Below, one piece after another: positions 32,872-42,044 of a stretch of DNA of 64,000 nucleotides (its first letter is position 1; each line of letters starts with the position of its first letter). The stretch is taken from the NCBI GenBank assembly GCA_018823175.1, contig JAHJIY010000051.1:29967-93966 (forward strand), written 5' to 3'. The stretch is from Pseudomonadota bacterium (lineage in GTDB: Bacteria > Desulfobacterota > Desulfobulbia > Desulfobulbales > JAHJIY01). A program made the position numbers and the translations under genes. The notes below the pieces were generated by a model. That model did no database searches. It was not told the DNA's origin and was given only the letters and a program-made list of their open reading frames with translations.

Positions 32872-34074
32872 ATGAGCAAGACCCCGCTTAACATCCAGAT
32901 CATGGCCAAGCCGATTGGCCCGCTTTGCAATCTTGACTGTGCCTACTGTTTTTATAAACAGCAGAAATCATCTTATCCGAAAAAGCACGATTTCAAAATG
33001 ACGGAAAAGGTGCTGAGCCAATTTATTAGACAATACATCGCGATGCAAAGCGGCCGGGAAATAAGCTTTGCCTGGCAAGGCGGCGAGCCGATGCTTACCG
33101 GGCTTGATTTCTTTGAATTGGCGGTGTCCCTGCAACAAAAATATTGCCCGCCCGGCAAATCCATTACCAACATTATCCAGACCAACGGTACTCTTGTTGA
33201 CCGGAAATGGTGCGAGCTTTTCAAAAAAAACAACTTCCTGGTCGGGATCAGCCTTGACGGGCCGGAAGAAATGCACGACCGCTACCGGGTTGACCAGACC
33301 GGCCAGCCGAGCTTTGCCAAGGTGAGTCAGGCGATTGAACTTTTCAGGATACACGGCGTGGAGTTCAACACCATCACCGTAGTTAACCACCACAACAGTC
33401 AAGACCCCCTTCAAATTTACGATTTCCTCAAAGCCATCGGCTCGGATTATCTGCAATTCATTCCTCTGGTAGAAATCCGCAAAAACAAATCTGCAAATAG
33501 CGACGATTACATAGTCTCGGAGCGCAGCGTCTCACCGGCAGATTACGGCAATTTTCTCTGCACGATTTTTGATCAGTGGGTCAGCAATGATGTCGGCAAG
33601 GTTTTTGTCCAGCTCTTTGATGCCGCTTTAGGCCTCTGGTATACGGGCCATTCCTCACTCTGCACCTTTGCCAACTCCTGCGGCAATAATCTGGTCCTGG
33701 AACATAATGGTGATCTTTATTCCTGCGACCATTACGTTTCGCCGGACCTTGTACTGGGAAATATCATGTTTGCCAAAATCACTTCCCTACTGGCCGGTAA
33801 AAAACAGGCCAAACTCAGCCGGCGCAAGCAGCACTCCTTAAATGATCTTTGCCGGCAATGCGATGTTTTTCATCTCTGCCACGGCGGGTGCCCCAAAAAT
33901 CATCTGCCAATTGGTCAAGATGAAAATATTGGCCGAAATTATCTCTGCACCGGCTACAAACAATTTTTCCGCCACATTGCCCCGCAGATGGAGGAGATGT
34001 GTCAACTGCTTGCCGAGAAGCAACCGCCTTCAAAAATAATGCGCTTGACCGAACAGGTCAGGAATACAGAATAA
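32872..34074 (+). CDS. Anaerobic sulfatase-maturase-like radical SAM/SPASM enzyme
   Basis: A 400-residue radical SAM protein. The cluster motif is CNLDCAYCFY (Cys19, Cys23, Cys26), with FAWQGGEPML and SLDGPEEMHDRYR as in anaerobic sulfatase-maturating enzymes (anSME). The C-terminal SPASM part supplies auxiliary-cluster cysteines: CTFANSCGNNLVLEHNGDLY followed by SCDHYV, then LCRQCDVFHLCHGGCPKNH and LCTGY. anSME oxidises an active-site Cys or Ser of sulfatases to formylglycine without oxygen. The two sulfatase-fold proteins of this window lack such a residue, so the substrate must lie elsewhere or the enzyme has another role. GAGG lies just upstream of the ATG. Confidence 0.85.
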   Translation: MSKTPLNIQIMAKPIGPLCNLDCAYCFYKQQKSSYPKKHDFKMTEKVLSQFIRQYIAMQSGREISFAWQGGEPMLTGLDFFELAVSLQQKYCPPGKSITNIIQTNGTLVDRKWCELFKKNNFLVGISLDGPEEMHDRYRVDQTGQPSFAKVSQAIELFRIHGVEFNTITVVNHHNSQDPLQIYDFLKAIGSDYLQFIPLVEIRKNKSANSDDYIVSERSVSPADYGNFLCTIFDQWVSNDVGKVFVQLFDAALGLWYTGHSSLCTFANSCGNNLVLEHNGDLYSCDHYVSPDLVLGNIMFAKITSLLAGKKQAKLSRRKQHSLNDLCRQCDVFHLCHGGCPKNHLPIGQDENIGRNYLCTGYKQFFRHIAPQMEEMCQLLAEKQPPSKIMRLTEQVRNTE

Positions 34075-34199
34075 TTACCTCATGCAAAAGGTTCATTTTT
34101 TTTCACGGTCATTCATGTTAAGTTATTTCGGCCTGAAAATGGCATTGATAGCAACAGGCGGTCTGCTTTCAACTTAAACTGACCGCCCTTGCCGAATAA

Positions 34200-34328
34200 G
34201 GGAACAACGAGACATGAAAGTGACCGAAAACAAAGAGAATCATTCGTTTCTCGTTACTATTTACTATTTACTCGTTACTATTTACTATTTACTCGTTACT
34301 ATTTACTAACCACTTGCCACTTTAACAA
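34200..34328 (+). repeat. Heptamer/hairpin dispersed repeat, family A copy 2 (expanded)
   Basis: Begins GGGAACAACGAGACATGAAA and GTGACC, then seven heptamers in the order TTACTAT, TTACTAT, TTACTCG, TTACTAT, TTACTAT, TTACTCG, TTACTAT, and ends ACCACTTGCCACTTT. It is the longest copy and lies directly upstream of the UDP-xylose synthase-like gene. Confidence 0.88.
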
Positions 34329-34344
34329 TAACTGGTCGACAACC

Positions 34345-35301
34345 ATGATTAATTACCACGAGAAACGAATTCTGGTTACCGGGGGCGCCGGATTTTTAGG
34401 GGCTCACCTTTGCGAACGGCTACTGCAAGACGGCCATAGCGTGATCTGCCTCGACAATTTTTTCACCGGCACGAAGAACAATATTTTAAACCTGTTAGAC
34501 CACCCCCAGTTTGAATTAATGCGCCATGACGTAACCTTCCCCCTCTATATCGAGGTTGATGAGATCTATAACCTGGCCTGTCCGGCCTCACCCATCCATT
34601 ATCAACATGACCCGGTGCAAACCACTAAAACCAGCGTCCATGGCGCCATTAACATGCTGGGCCTGGCAAAACGCTTAAACGCCAAAATTTTACAGGCCTC
34701 AACCAGTGAGGTTTACGGCGACCCGAAAATCCATCCCCAGACCGAAAATTACTGGGGAAACGTCAACCCGATCGGCTTGCGCTCCTGTTATGATGAAGGC
34801 AAACGCTGCGCCGAGACCCTCTTCTTTGACTATCACCGGCAGCACAAACTGCGGATCAAGGTGGCCCGGATATTCAATACATATGGCCCGAAGATGCACC
34901 CCAATGATGGACGGGTTGTCTCGAATTTTATCGTCCAGGCCCTGCAGAATATGCCGATCACGGTTTACGGAGACGGCTCGCAATCAAGATCATTTTGCTA
35001 TGTTGATGACCTCATTGAGGTCTTTATACGATTGATGAACTCGCCTGATGACTTTGTCGGCCCGGTCAACGTCGGTAACCCGGTTGAATTCACGATCATG
35101 GAATTGGCAATAAAAACCATTGAGTTGACCAACTCCAAATCAACCATTATTACCGTCCCCCTGCCAGACGATGATCCCCTGCAAAGACAACCGGATATCA
35201 GCGTTGCCCGAAAAAAACTCGGATGGCAGCCCCTTATTCAGCTAGAGGAAGGACTGAAAAAAACAATCCCCTATTTTGCGAAACTGCTTGCGGCAAAATA
35301 A
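34345..35301 (+). CDS. UDP-glucuronate decarboxylase (UDP-xylose synthase)-like SDR
   Basis: A 318-residue extended [23 protein letters not shown] is the Rossmann entry, with [37 protein letters not shown] and [13 protein letters not shown] (catalytic YxxxK: YDEGK). [20 protein letters not shown] and [13 protein letters not shown] complete the UXS pattern. It converts UDP-glucuronic acid to UDP-xylose with NAD+ as tightly bound cofactor. The ATG at 34345 gives the usual UXS length of about 315; an upstream in-frame ATG would run through the heptamer repeat and yield a spurious [15 protein letters not shown] N-terminus. UDP-xylose could feed the glycosyltransferases that follow. Confidence 0.92.
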   Translation: MINYHEKRILVTGGAGFLGAHLCERLLQDGHSVICLDNFFTGTKNNILNLLDHPQFELMRHDVTFPLYIEVDEIYNLACPASPIHYQHDPVQTTKTSVHGAINMLGLAKRLNAKILQASTSEVYGDPKIHPQTENYWGNVNPIGLRSCYDEGKRCAETLFFDYHRQHKLRIKVARIFNTYGPKMHPNDGRVVSNFIVQALQNMPITVYGDGSQSRSFCYVDDLIEVFIRLMNSPDDFVGPVNVGNPVEFTIMELAIKTIELTNSKSTIITVPLPDDDPLQRQPDISVARKKLGWQPLIQLEEGLKKTIPYFAKLLAAK

Positions 35302-35824
35302 ATATCAAGATCAAGTTTTTACAGCTTATGACAAGCTGACCGGTCGGAAAACAAAAGACCAATAAGTGAGAATGAGGTCGGGAAGTTGGACAAAATAATT
35401 GACAATTAATAAAATTAAGACAATAGCTAATTTGATGGATTTTTCTCGGTATCTCATTTAAAATAAACGTGTTTAACGAATATTCCGTTGTGAAATAGAT
35501 AGATTTCCCCAGTAGCTGAAATTTTGCCTTTTTACTATATAATTTCCTGATATTTGTCTGATCAACATATTCTTGATTTGACTTTATCGCATTCGTCAAA
35601 AGAGGAAAGTCTCTATTTTCTCGGTGGCTGATTTTATCAGTAAATGGCCAAAGCATACAGATTATTCATTGCATCCTCCTGGGTTTTCGATTCTTTTCAT
35701 GTATCATTTCCAAAAATTAAACTAGTGATATTCTTTTTTGATAATTTTCAAAAATCCTCTTACCAGGACCCTTGAGCAAAGAGAATATTGAGCCGGATGT
35801 TTCAAGTTTTCACAGAGAGTTTTT
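35302..35824. other. AT-rich intergenic region before the isoprenyl synthase gene
   Basis: About 520 AT-rich bases separating the UXS-like gene from the start of the co-oriented pathway genes. It probably holds the promoter of the series. No repeat, RNA or credible gene is seen; a minus-strand frame overlapping the UXS 3' end is considered spurious. Confidence 0.55.
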
Positions 35825-36730
35825 ATGTCAAATATTAAGTCTTGCAGTGTATGTTGCCCGAAAGCGCTGGAATCTGATACGGCAAGAAACGCCAGAATTG
35901 AGATTATTAAGCAGCTGATTAACAGCAAGCTCAGCGCCTTTGCAAATGACTCCGGCAATCACCCTTCATTGCAGGAATATATTAAGGCGGCTCATCATAT
36001 TCTGCTGAGTCCGGACGCGAAAAGAATCAGAAGTATCCTGCCGGTCCTGATTGCCAATGCCAGAAATTTTGATGAAGAGACCTGCTTCAAGTACGGCATA
36101 ACCATCGAGCTGCTTCATTACTCTTCCCTGATTCATGATGACGTAATCGACGCCGATCAAATCAGACGTGGATTCCCGACCTTAAACGGCACCTTTACAA
36201 ATTCCCACGCGGTGTTGATCGGTGACTTCATGATGTGTTCCGTCATTGATTTCGCCCTCGGTTTCAACCACAGCAACGAAGTAATTAAACTGATGGTTGG
36301 CTCCATAAAGAACCTGGTCACCGGTCTGGTTATCGAACAGAGGGTAATGCCGCAAGAGCCGACCCTGGAAAGATATCTTGAAATGGCTGACCTGAAAACA
36401 GGATCACTCTTCAAATTATCAATCGGCCTGCCATTTATCGCCGATCAGCGGCTACCCGAAGCCATGAAATGCGGCCAGATTTTCGGATTATTATTTCAAA
36501 TTTATGATGATTACCTGGACCGGAACAAAGATGTGCAATACCAGAATATATTTCACATCATATCCGAGAAAGAAATAATCGATATCTGGAATAAATATTT
36601 TTCAATTTTTATCGAACTGGCCAAGGTCCTGGAAATCGAGCAAGTAATCATGGAAATGATTTATTATTTGAGAAGTTATGGTCATTTTCTTGAAGTTCCG
36701 ACCTCTGAAGGCATTTTGTTTGAGACCTGA
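35825..36730 (+). CDS. Trans-isoprenyl diphosphate synthase
   Basis: A 301-residue all-helical polyprenyl synthetase. The first Asp-rich motif is LIHDDVIDADQIRRG (DDxxD; about 100-114) and the second is QIYDDYLDRN (DDxxD; about 231-240). AKRIRSILPVLI near residue 58 carries the basic residues for diphosphate binding. Such enzymes condense isopentenyl diphosphate with an allylic primer. The N-terminus MSNIKSCSVCCPKALES is Cys-rich and unusual. The protein is shorter than housekeeping octaprenyl synthases (about 320), so a dedicated role in a secondary pathway is plausible. It is first in a same-strand series with glycosyltransferases, oxidase and methyltransferase. Confidence 0.88.
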   Translation: MSNIKSCSVCCPKALESDTARNARIEIIKQLINSKLSAFANDSGNHPSLQEYIKAAHHILLSPDAKRIRSILPVLIANARNFDEETCFKYGITIELLHYSSLIHDDVIDADQIRRGFPTLNGTFTNSHAVLIGDFMMCSVIDFALGFNHSNEVIKLMVGSIKNLVTGLVIEQRVMPQEPTLERYLEMADLKTGSLFKLSIGLPFIADQRLPEAMKCGQIFGLLFQIYDDYLDRNKDVQYQNIFHIISEKEIIDIWNKYFSIFIELAKVLEIEQVIMEMIYYLRSYGHFLEVPTSEGILFET

Positions 36731-36820
36731 TCTCAAATCACCACCGGGTGGCAATCATCTCGCCGGTCAGCAGAAACAAAAAAACCCTGCAAAAAGAATC
36801 ACGAGCCATTCCACCGGATT

Positions 36821-36963
36821 CGCAAAAAATCACGTGATGGCTAAGCAAAAATTTCGATATACAAGGCGTAGTGATTTTTCAGATGCGAGGCCATACATGT
36901 GGCAGGCCGAGTGCCTGAAAAATTGCTCCAACACAGTAGATCGGATTTTTTGCGACGCCATCA
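36821..36963. repeat. MITE-like folded palindrome, family D
   Basis: CGCAAAAAATC (36821-36831) and GATTTTTTGCG (36944-36954) are an 11-bp inverted repeat, with TGATGGC (36835-36841) and GCCATCA (36957-36963) as a second pair. An inner imperfect palindrome pairs GATTTTTCAGATGCGAGGCC with GGCCGAGTGCCTGAAAAATT around 36872-36925. Size about 140 bases with no coding sequence fits a non-autonomous element; I recall similar elements in several Desulfobacterota genomes. Single copy in the window. Confidence 0.72.
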
Positions 36964-37013
36964 AATATTGATGCCGTGATGGAACTTCCTGCCAACGATC
37001 TATAACTTGAAAA

Positions 37014-38498
37014 ATGACTTCACAAAACGAGACGGATCGAAAAATATTAATCGTTACCTGCCAGCCCCTACCGCAAGCCGGCCAACCGGCAACCGGCGGC
37101 GCAATCAGGGCCCACGCTTTAGGTGAAGCCCTGAAAGAGCGGGGCCATACTGTCCTTTATTCCATCCCAGAACAGTGCTGCACCAACAATAAAGACAATG
37201 GTCCGATCCCCAGAGACCTGGCCCATAACGTCAAAGATCTGGACCAAATAATCGAAAAAGCCGGACCGGACATAGTCCTTTTCTGCAACTGGGGACTGGC
37301 CGGTGAAGCCCTTGAATGCGGCCTCCCGGTGGTTATTGACATGAACGGCTCCCTGGTGCTGGAGAATTATTACCGGCAAAGAGGTAAGATCCTGGAAGAT
37401 TCTCTGGCGAAAATTGAGGCGGTGTCCAAAGCCGATTTTCTCATGGCCGGGTCTGAAAATCAAAAAAGTTACCTCACCTCGTGGTGCCTTCTGGCCGGGT
37501 TCAAACCCGAAGACATTGCGATCGGGATTGTGCCTTTTTCTTTATCACCTGATATCCCGCAAGCAGAATCAACCGGGCAAATCGAATTCATCCTCGCCGG
37601 CCATGACTGGCCTTGGCTCAATGGCCGCGATTACATTCACACGGTATGCGATGAATTGGATAAAGCCCAACAGGGGATTCTTCATGTCTATTCATCCCGG
37701 CCGCCTTATGTTGATGTTTTTAATGAGGAAAATTCCGCAACCGACGCCAAGGGCCTGCTACAGAATCAAAAAATGGCCCGCCTGCTCAACCATGGTCCCG
37801 TTGATTTCGACACACTCACCGCAGAATTAGGCAAGGCCTCCGTTGCCCTGGATCTATGGCAACGCAATCCTGAGCGGGAACTGGCGATACCATCGCGGGT
37901 CGTCGCCTATCTTTGGGCCGGGCTGCCGGTGATTACCTCTGATTATGGCGAGATGGCAAAACTGATCAAACAATATGATGCGGGCTGGATTATTGAAGAA
38001 AATAATCACCAGCAACTACGGGAAGTGATCGGCAAAATCCTCCGAATGGCTCCATCAGAACTGGCTATTTACAAGGAAAATGCCGGCAGATTGTTTGCCG
38101 ATCACTTTGCCTGGAATAAAACCATCGGTCCGCTTGATCAATTCTGCCGATTGCCCAAACATAACCGGGCGCCCTCCTCTCTGACCGCAAAATTTTATTA
38201 CTACCAGAGACTGGCCCTTGAATTACAAAATCAGCTTGAGAATCGGGAGCAGAATCATCACGTGACCACTGGAGGTTCCGCTCAACCTCCCACAAAATAT
38301 GCAAACTCAAAATCAGATGCAGAGTTAATGGGGCGGGTCCATCGACGCCCCCGGGGACTGGAACTGGCCATAAAACCGGCCCGAATCTTGCGCGGCCTGA
38401 AGAGGACATTCATCGGCATCCCGGTTCTGTCCTACCTGACCGTTTTGATTTTAACCGGACATTTCCTGCATATATTGCGGATAAGGCTTGGGCGCTGA
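37014..38498 (+). CDS. GT4-like glycosyltransferase with C-terminal membrane helix
   Basis: A 494-residue GT-B protein. The N-terminal domain starts ILIVTCQPLPQAGQPATGG with a Gly-rich acceptor loop, and the C-terminal domain has VALDLWQRNPERELAIPSRV and AYLWAGLPVITSDYGEMA, the place of the E-x7-E motif of GT4 enzymes. The last about 30 residues (FIGIPVLSYLTVLILTGHFLHIL) form a membrane helix, which would anchor it to the inner membrane and suggests a lipid acceptor. The stop codon overlaps the next glycosyltransferase ATG by one base. Ribosome site is weak. Confidence 0.78.
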   Translation: MTSQNETDRKILIVTCQPLPQAGQPATGGAIRAHALGEALKERGHTVLYSIPEQCCTNNKDNGPIPRDLAHNVKDLDQIIEKAGPDIVLFCNWGLAGEALECGLPVVIDMNGSLVLENYYRQRGKILEDSLAKIEAVSKADFLMAGSENQKSYLTSWCLLAGFKPEDIAIGIVPFSLSPDIPQAESTGQIEFILAGHDWPWLNGRDYIHTVCDELDKAQQGILHVYSSRPPYVDVFNEENSATDAKGLLQNQKMARLLNHGPVDFDTLTAELGKASVALDLWQRNPERELAIPSRVVAYLWAGLPVITSDYGEMAKLIKQYDAGWIIEENNHQQLREVIGKILRMAPSELAIYKENAGRLFADHFAWNKTIGPLDQFCRLPKHNRAPSSLTAKFYYYQRLALELQNQLENREQNHHVTTGGSAQPPTKYANSKSDAELMGRVHRRPRGLELAIKPARILRGLKRTFIGIPVLSYLTVLILTGHFLHILRIRLGR

Positions 38499-39670
38499 TG
38501 AAAATCGTCATGGTGCACCCGCATGATATCTATCATGACCTCGAACCCTGGACAGTCAGGATAACCTACCTGGCCCAGGAACTGATCCGGGCCGGTCATG
38601 AGATAAAACTTTTCTATCATCTTTACAATCTGCCTGAGGACGGCGAGCAAACAGAACCTAAGCAAAAGTTCCCTTTTGAAACGATCCCTTTGTCCCGCCA
38701 CCCTTTAAGTATTTTTCATAACACCGGCCAGCTGGAAAAATTCGCCTGGTGGGCGGATATCGTCCACTTCCAGAAATGCTCCGCTTATGCCGCCCTGCCC
38801 GCGATTGCCGCTGCGTTCTATCAGGGAAGACCGGTGCATTATGACTGGGATGACTGGGAACAGGCAATTTTTGAACATGACAACAACAATCCGGTGGCGG
38901 CGTGGCTCTATTTCCAACAGATGGAGAAACATTTACTTAAACTTGCGGATACGGTTTCGGTGGCCAGCACCGGCCTGAAAGATTTATGCGAAAAACTCAA
39001 ATTCCCGGCCGCCAGAACTTTTTTAATTCCGGTCGGCGCCGACCTTGAGGTCTTCTCTCCTGAAATTTCCGGGGCCGCAGTCAGAAAACAATATGGCTGG
39101 CGGAAAAAGCTGGTCATTTACCAGGGCCAGATATGCGGCGCAAATTATGTCTACCTGTTTATCAAGGCGGCCCGAATCATTTTAAACAAAAGAGCAGATG
39201 TTGATTTCGTCATTGTCGGCGGCGGCGATAAACTCAAAGACGCCAAAGATCTGGCTTGTCGACTGGAGATCACAAAAGGTCTGACCTTTACCGACAAGGT
39301 GCCCCATGAAATGGTCCCGCAATTTATCGCGGCAGCGGATGTGGCAGTCGCCTGTTTTGAGGACAACCAGCAGGTCCGCTGTAAAAGTCCCTTGAAAGTC
39401 AAAGAATATATGGCTTCAGGCAAGGCGATTGTCGCGAGCAGGGTCGGAGATTTACCGGAGATGCTTGATGGTTGCGGTTTACTGGTGGAGCCGGAAAATC
39501 ATGACGAGATAGCCGCCGCCATTGAACAACTGCTCGATGATGACAACAAAAGAAAACTTCTGGGCACCAAAGCCCGGGCTCGGGCGGAACGCCTCTATTG
39601 TTGGAGCAGAAGTGCCGAGACTCTGGTCGCGGCCTACCATAAAGCAATCGAGATCCATCATGGTCTGTAA
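38498..39670 (+). CDS. GT4 family glycosyltransferase
   Basis: A 390-residue GT-B glycosyltransferase. The N-terminal domain has MKIVMVHPHDIYHDLEPWTV; the C-terminal donor domain contains VIYQGQICGANYVYLFIKAA, VDFVIVGGGDKLKDA, GLTFTDKVPHEMVPQFIAAA and KSPLKVKEYMASGKAIVASR, the latter holding the E of the nucleotide-sugar-binding motif. It overlaps the preceding glycosyltransferase by one base and precedes the flavin oxidase by 13 bases, so the three are probably one transcript. Donor sugar cannot be assigned; UDP-xylose from the nearby UXS-like enzyme is a candidate. Confidence 0.9.
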   Translation: MKIVMVHPHDIYHDLEPWTVRITYLAQELIRAGHEIKLFYHLYNLPEDGEQTEPKQKFPFETIPLSRHPLSIFHNTGQLEKFAWWADIVHFQKCSAYAALPAIAAAFYQGRPVHYDWDDWEQAIFEHDNNNPVAAWLYFQQMEKHLLKLADTVSVASTGLKDLCEKLKFPAARTFLIPVGADLEVFSPEISGAAVRKQYGWRKKLVIYQGQICGANYVYLFIKAARIILNKRADVDFVIVGGGDKLKDAKDLACRLEITKGLTFTDKVPHEMVPQFIAAADVAVACFEDNQQVRCKSPLKVKEYMASGKAIVASRVGDLPEMLDGCGLLVEPENHDEIAAAIEQLLDDDNKRKLLGTKARARAERLYCWSRSAETLVAAYHKAIEIHHGL

Positions 39671-39683
39671 GGAATAATCAGTA

Positions 39684-41183
39684 ATGCCACAAAAGGTCAC
39701 TTCAAGAAGAAAATTCATCAAGTATCTGTCCTTTGCCGGCGGCAGCCTAGCCATGGGAGACATGGGCGCCTTATTCACCTTCAAGGACGAGGCAACCCCG
39801 GACCTGGTCGCCGAGATGATCAAACAGCAGATCAAGGGCCAGATCGTCAAAGACCACCTGCTGGTGGAAGAATATCAAACGGATTTCGGCAGAGTCATCC
39901 GCAAGGAACCGCGCCTGATTGTGGTTCCGCAGGATGATGATGACATAATCACGGTTTTCCGGATTGCCGAAAAATATCAGGTGCCGGTCAGCCTCCGCGG
40001 CGCCGGCCACACCTGTTACGGTCAATCTCTTTCCGATGGCGGCATCCTTATCGTCAATAACTCGCGACTGGCAGAGTCGGAAGCAACCATCAAAGATGGC
40101 CTGGTTACCGTCCATTCGCGCACTCAATGGCTGGCCCTTGAAAAACAACTCAATGGCCAAGGCCTCACCAGTCCGGTCCTGACCGATTATCTGGAACTGA
40201 CGGTCGGCGGCACCCTTTCGGTCGGCGGCTACGGTTTACGATCTTTCCAGTACGGAGCCCAGGTTGACAATATCAAGGAGCTTGAATTAATCCTGCCAAG
40301 TGGCGAAAAGACTACGTGCTCGCCGGAAAAAAACACCGACCTTTTCCGGTATTCACTCTGCGGCCTGGGTCAGCTTGGCTTGATCAGCAAGGTAAAATTC
40401 AAACCCATCCCCTACCAGCGATACACCTCGGTTTTTTATGTGCTCTGCACCAGCGTCAAAGACTTTATCAAGAATATCAAAACCATCCTCCACCCTGACT
40501 TTATAAAGGAAATAGACCACTTTTCCTCATACTGGCTCAACGGCACCTTTATTATTGAAATCGGCTCATCTTTTATCGAAGAGAATAAGGCGGAGGAGGA
40601 AAAACTAAAAAAGAAAATCGGCGCCCAGATCTCCTTTTATAAAAACTCGGTAGTTAAGGATTATCATCTCTACCTGCATCAGATCAGGGGAAACTGGGTG
40701 GAACGCTATGGGGTTTCTCATCATGTCTGGGAGGATTACATCTTCGGGATTGATCAACTGGAAGAGTTTCTCAACAGGGCAATTTCAGAAACAAAAATCA
40801 GCCAGTACCAAAACATCTTGCCGGCCCTTTATATCGTAGCCTGCGACACGAACCAGACCAGAGGCATCCCCTTCTCCCCGACTTACGGCAACAATAATCC
40901 GATGGTCTACAGCGTCGGCTTTTACTATATGGTGAAATACGGGAACTCGAGCCAGTTGCAGACCGCCAAGGAGCATCATCAGGGATTTATGAAAAGCTGC
41001 CTTGAGCTAAAGGGTAAACCATATCTCTATGGCTGGCATGACTTGACCGAAAACCAGAAAATCCAGTTCTACGGCGAAGATTACACCAAGCTGAAATCAT
41101 TAAAAAAACAGCACGACCCGGCCAACATCATTAACCCCGGCGTCTTTGTCAACCCCGGCAAAACAGCGGCCCAAAAAATATGA
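39684..41183 (+). CDS. Tat-exported FAD-linked oxidase (BBE/cytokinin dehydrogenase-like)
   Basis: A 499-residue protein. The N-terminus SRRKFIKYLSFAGGSLAMGD has a twin-arginine pattern, pointing to folded export to the periplasm. The PCMH-type FAD domain follows: PRLIVVPQDDDDIITVFRIA and SLRGAGHTCYGQSLSDGGIL, where the His of GAGHT is the position of covalent 8-alpha-histidyl FAD in cytokinin dehydrogenase/BBE-type enzymes. GGTLSVGGYGLRSFQYGAQV completes the FAD site. The C-terminus HDPANIINPGVFVNPG is the typical final lobe. Covalent flavinylation is inferred. It likely oxidises a small molecule made by the cluster. It overlaps the methyltransferase start by 4 bases (ATGA). Confidence 0.85.
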   Translation: MPQKVTSRRKFIKYLSFAGGSLAMGDMGALFTFKDEATPDLVAEMIKQQIKGQIVKDHLLVEEYQTDFGRVIRKEPRLIVVPQDDDDIITVFRIAEKYQVPVSLRGAGHTCYGQSLSDGGILIVNNSRLAESEATIKDGLVTVHSRTQWLALEKQLNGQGLTSPVLTDYLELTVGGTLSVGGYGLRSFQYGAQVDNIKELELILPSGEKTTCSPEKNTDLFRYSLCGLGQLGLISKVKFKPIPYQRYTSVFYVLCTSVKDFIKNIKTILHPDFIKEIDHFSSYWLNGTFIIEIGSSFIEENKAEEEKLKKKIGAQISFYKNSVVKDYHLYLHQIRGNWVERYGVSHHVWEDYIFGIDQLEEFLNRAISETKISQYQNILPALYIVACDTNQTRGIPFSPTYGNNNPMVYSVGFYYMVKYGNSSQLQTAKEHHQGFMKSCLELKGKPYLYGWHDLTENQKIQFYGEDYTKLKSLKKQHDPANIINPGVFVNPGKTAAQKI

Positions 41184-42025
41184 TCAGCAGAAAACAGATC
41201 GTCGACTATTACGACTCCTGTGAAATCGATTACCGGATGAATTGGCATCTCGATGAATGCCTCGCCCTGCATATCGGCTACTGGGACAAGTCAACCAAGA
41301 CCCTGGCCCAGGCCCTGGTCCGGCAAAATGAAATCATGGGGGAAAAAGGAAGAATAACCGCCAGCGACCGGGTCCTTGATGCCGGATGCGGAGTGGGTGG
41401 CAGTTCTATCTTTCTGGCGAAAAGTCGCGGCTGCCAAGTAGTCGGCATCACCTTGAGCCACAAACAGGCCCGCTCCGCCACCGGATTTGCCCGGAAAAAA
41501 GGGGTGCATGAGCAAACGGATTTTCAGGTGATGGACTATACCAATACCGGCTTTGCCGATGAATCCTTTGACGTGGTGTGGGCCCTGGAGAGTTCCTGCT
41601 ACGCCGCCAGCAAAAAGACTTTTATCAACGAGGCCTACCGGATCTTAAAAAAGGGCGGCAGATTAATCGTAGCCGATGGTTTCGAGAGCAAGGACACCTA
41701 TTCGCCCTTTGAGCGAAAGATTTTTGATCTGTGGATCAAGAGATGGGCGGTCGATGCCCTGGAACCTTTGCCTAAGTTCAGACAACACCTGAGCGACGCC
41801 GGTTTTATCAAGATCAACTATGAAGATATCACCAAAAATGTAACGCCATCCTCCCGCCGCCTGTTTGCCCTGGCCATCGTTACCTGGCCGCTGGCCAAAA
41901 TGGCCCAGGCGTTGGGGAAAAGGAGCAAAATCCAAAATGACAATCTGGCCGGCGCCTTTTTTCAATATCTGGTCCTCAAGTTAAACCTCGGCAGCTACGG
42001 GATGTTTTATGCCGAAAAAAAGTGA
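41180..42025 (+). CDS. SAM-dependent methyltransferase (sterol/tocopherol MT-like)
   Basis: A 281-residue class I methyltransferase. Motif I is RVLDAGCGVGGSSIFLAKSR (about 64-83), with GITLSHKQARSAT and DVVWALESSCYAASKKTFIN (motif II region). The N-terminal YYDSCEIDYRMNWHLDECLA, HIGYWDKSTKTLAQAL resembles the tocopherol/sterol and cyclopropane synthase-like methyltransferases that act on isoprenoid or lipid substrates. Its start overlaps the flavin oxidase stop by four bases. Function here is inferred as methylation of a prenylated intermediate. Confidence 0.88.
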   Translation: MISRKQIVDYYDSCEIDYRMNWHLDECLALHIGYWDKSTKTLAQALVRQNEIMGEKGRITASDRVLDAGCGVGGSSIFLAKSRGCQVVGITLSHKQARSATGFARKKGVHEQTDFQVMDYTNTGFADESFDVVWALESSCYAASKKTFINEAYRILKKGGRLIVADGFESKDTYSPFERKIFDLWIKRWAVDALEPLPKFRQHLSDAGFIKINYEDITKNVTPSSRRLFALAIVTWPLAKMAQALGKRSKIQNDNLAGAFFQYLVLKLNLGSYGMFYAEKK

Positions 42026-42044
42026 ACCGGTGAGATCATTCAGA

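Noticed and set aside
34235..34315. Possible CRISPR array
   Set aside because: The units are only 7 bases long, without spacers, and there are no cas genes; it is a tandem heptamer in a dispersed hairpin element.
35234..35656. Minus-strand open frame of 140 residues
   Set aside because: Overlaps the 3' end of the UXS-like gene, AT-rich composition, no motif or ribosome site.
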